NCBI RefSeq assembly: GCF_913777995.1
Contig: NZ_CAJYVE010000003.1
Coordinates: 1-32,018, forward strand
From: an uncultured Pseudomonas sp.
GTDB lineage: Bacteria > Pseudomonadota > Gammaproteobacteria > Pseudomonadales > Pseudomonadaceae
DNA length: 32,018 bases
Direction: 5' to 3'
Of this stretch, positions 31,541-32,018 are shown piece after piece. How positions within the stretch are numbered: the first letter of the stretch is position 1; the number at the start of each line of letters is the position of its first letter. The position numbers were made by a program, and so were the translations under genes. The notes beneath the pieces are model-generated. The model had not been told where the DNA came from and did no database searches. It was given only the letters and a program-made list of their open reading frames with translations.

Positions 31541-32018
31541 GCCATGCCCAGCCCGATCTGCTCAACCACTACGCCCGCAAGATCCTCACCTCCCGCGTCT
31601 ATGACGTCGCCATCGAAACCCCGCTGCAGGGCGCCCGTCAGCTGTCCGAGCGGCTGGGCAATCAGGTGCTGCTCAAGCGCGAAGACCTGCAGCCGGTGTT
31701 CTCCTTCAAGATCCGTGGTGCCTACACCAAGCTGGCCAGCCTTTCGGCCAGCGAAAAGGCCCGTGGCGTCATCACCGCCAGCGCCGGCAACCACGCCCAG
31801 GGCCTGTCCCTGGCGGCCCGCGAACTGGGGGTGCGGGCGATCATCGTGATGCCGCGGACCACGCCCGAGCTCAAGGTCATCGGCGTGCAATCGCGTGGCG
31901 GCGAGGTGGTGCTGCACGGCGACGCCTTTCCCGAGGCCCTGGCCGAGGCGCTGCGCCTGGCCGACGAGCAGGGCTACACCTTCGTCCCGCCCTATGACGA
32001 TCCCGACGTCATCGCCGG
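31537..32018 (+). CDS. ilvA: Threonine ammonia-lyase (threonine deaminase), biosynthetic, 5' part
   Basis: The first 160 residues of a PLP-dependent threonine deaminase, the first step of isoleucine synthesis (threonine to 2-oxobutanoate and ammonia). The cofactor lysine is K58 in FSFKIRGAY, and the conserved ASAGNHAQG loop is at 81-89. KREDLQPV precedes the lysine as usual for IlvA. The gene runs off the right edge, so the regulatory C-terminal domain that binds isoleucine, expected in the biosynthetic form, cannot be seen. AAGGAA lies ahead of the ATG at 31537. The attenuator-like leader upstream argues for the biosynthetic rather than catabolic enzyme. Confidence 0.95.
   Translation, partial: MSHAQPDLLNHYARKILTSRVYDVAIETPLQGARQLSERLGNQVLLKREDLQPVFSFKIRGAYTKLASLSASEKARGVITASAGNHAQGLSLAARELGVRAIIVMPRTTPELKVIGVQSRGGEVVLHGDAFPEALAEALRLADEQGYTFVPPYDDPDVIA

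Noticed and set aside
31360-31917. 185-codon minus-strand open frame across the attenuator and ilvA
   Set aside because: Antisense to a clearly recognised ilvA and its leader, with no domain of its own.

Overview
The window is a high-GC, tightly packed stretch of a Pseudomonas chromosome. The P. putida group is most likely, judging from the REP-type repeats and the gene content (SbcC, PepN, NadK, FadH and IlvA of pseudomonad type). No rRNA, tRNA, IS element, prophage or CRISPR array was seen. Most genes lie on the minus strand. The left edge cuts sbcC and the right edge cuts ilvA.

Layout. 1-1029 is the 3' end of sbcC, followed by a REP-rich gap. 1381-3068 holds a zinc alcohol dehydrogenase divergent from an Lrp/AsnC regulator, with two near-identical palindromic boxes between them. 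3076-3736 has two small proteins, one membrane and one secreted. 3891-5686 pairs a periplasmic lactonase-type beta-propeller with an orphan copy of the membrane anchor of PQQ glucose dehydrogenase. 5921-9706 holds a small DUF5629-like protein and a two-gene RND transporter/YCF48 propeller operon. 9862-14896 is a complete six-gene cluster in the same order as E. coli yjfIJKLMC (DUF2170, PspA/IM30, DUF2491, DUF350, DUF1190, glutathionylspermidine-synthase-like ATP-grasp) with a rhomboid protease inserted. 15091-21651 is a housekeeping run: nadK, a metallophosphoesterase, a GlpG-like rhomboid, YeaC, a DUF2797 protein and pepN, with several stop/start overlaps. 21800-28672 holds a DUF1853 protein, two MFS transporters, a D-cysteine desulfhydrase/ACC deaminase-family enzyme and fadH. 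28883-31038 holds a nitrilase-fold protein lacking its catalytic residues, in an operon with an AraC regulator. 31042-32018 holds a tiny acidic protein and the leader plus 5' part of ilvA.

The strongest unlisted signal is in front of ilvA. A 21-codon leader ORF carries three consecutive Ile codons followed by Thr-Val-Ile. Its stop codon lies beside a segment that can pair with the left arm of a classical rho-independent terminator, and a further pairing starts just before the Ile run. This fits a ribosome-mediated isoleucine attenuator for threonine deaminase. A second 28-codon ORF with a good ribosome binding site overlaps the ilvA start codon. Other points of interest are the rhomboid inside the yjf-type envelope cluster, the orphan glucose dehydrogenase anchor beside a lactonase, the degenerate nitrilase, and a possible RNA switch before the 28-residue protein gene.

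All functions are read from sequence by eye. Family names come from motif recognition, not from database searches.
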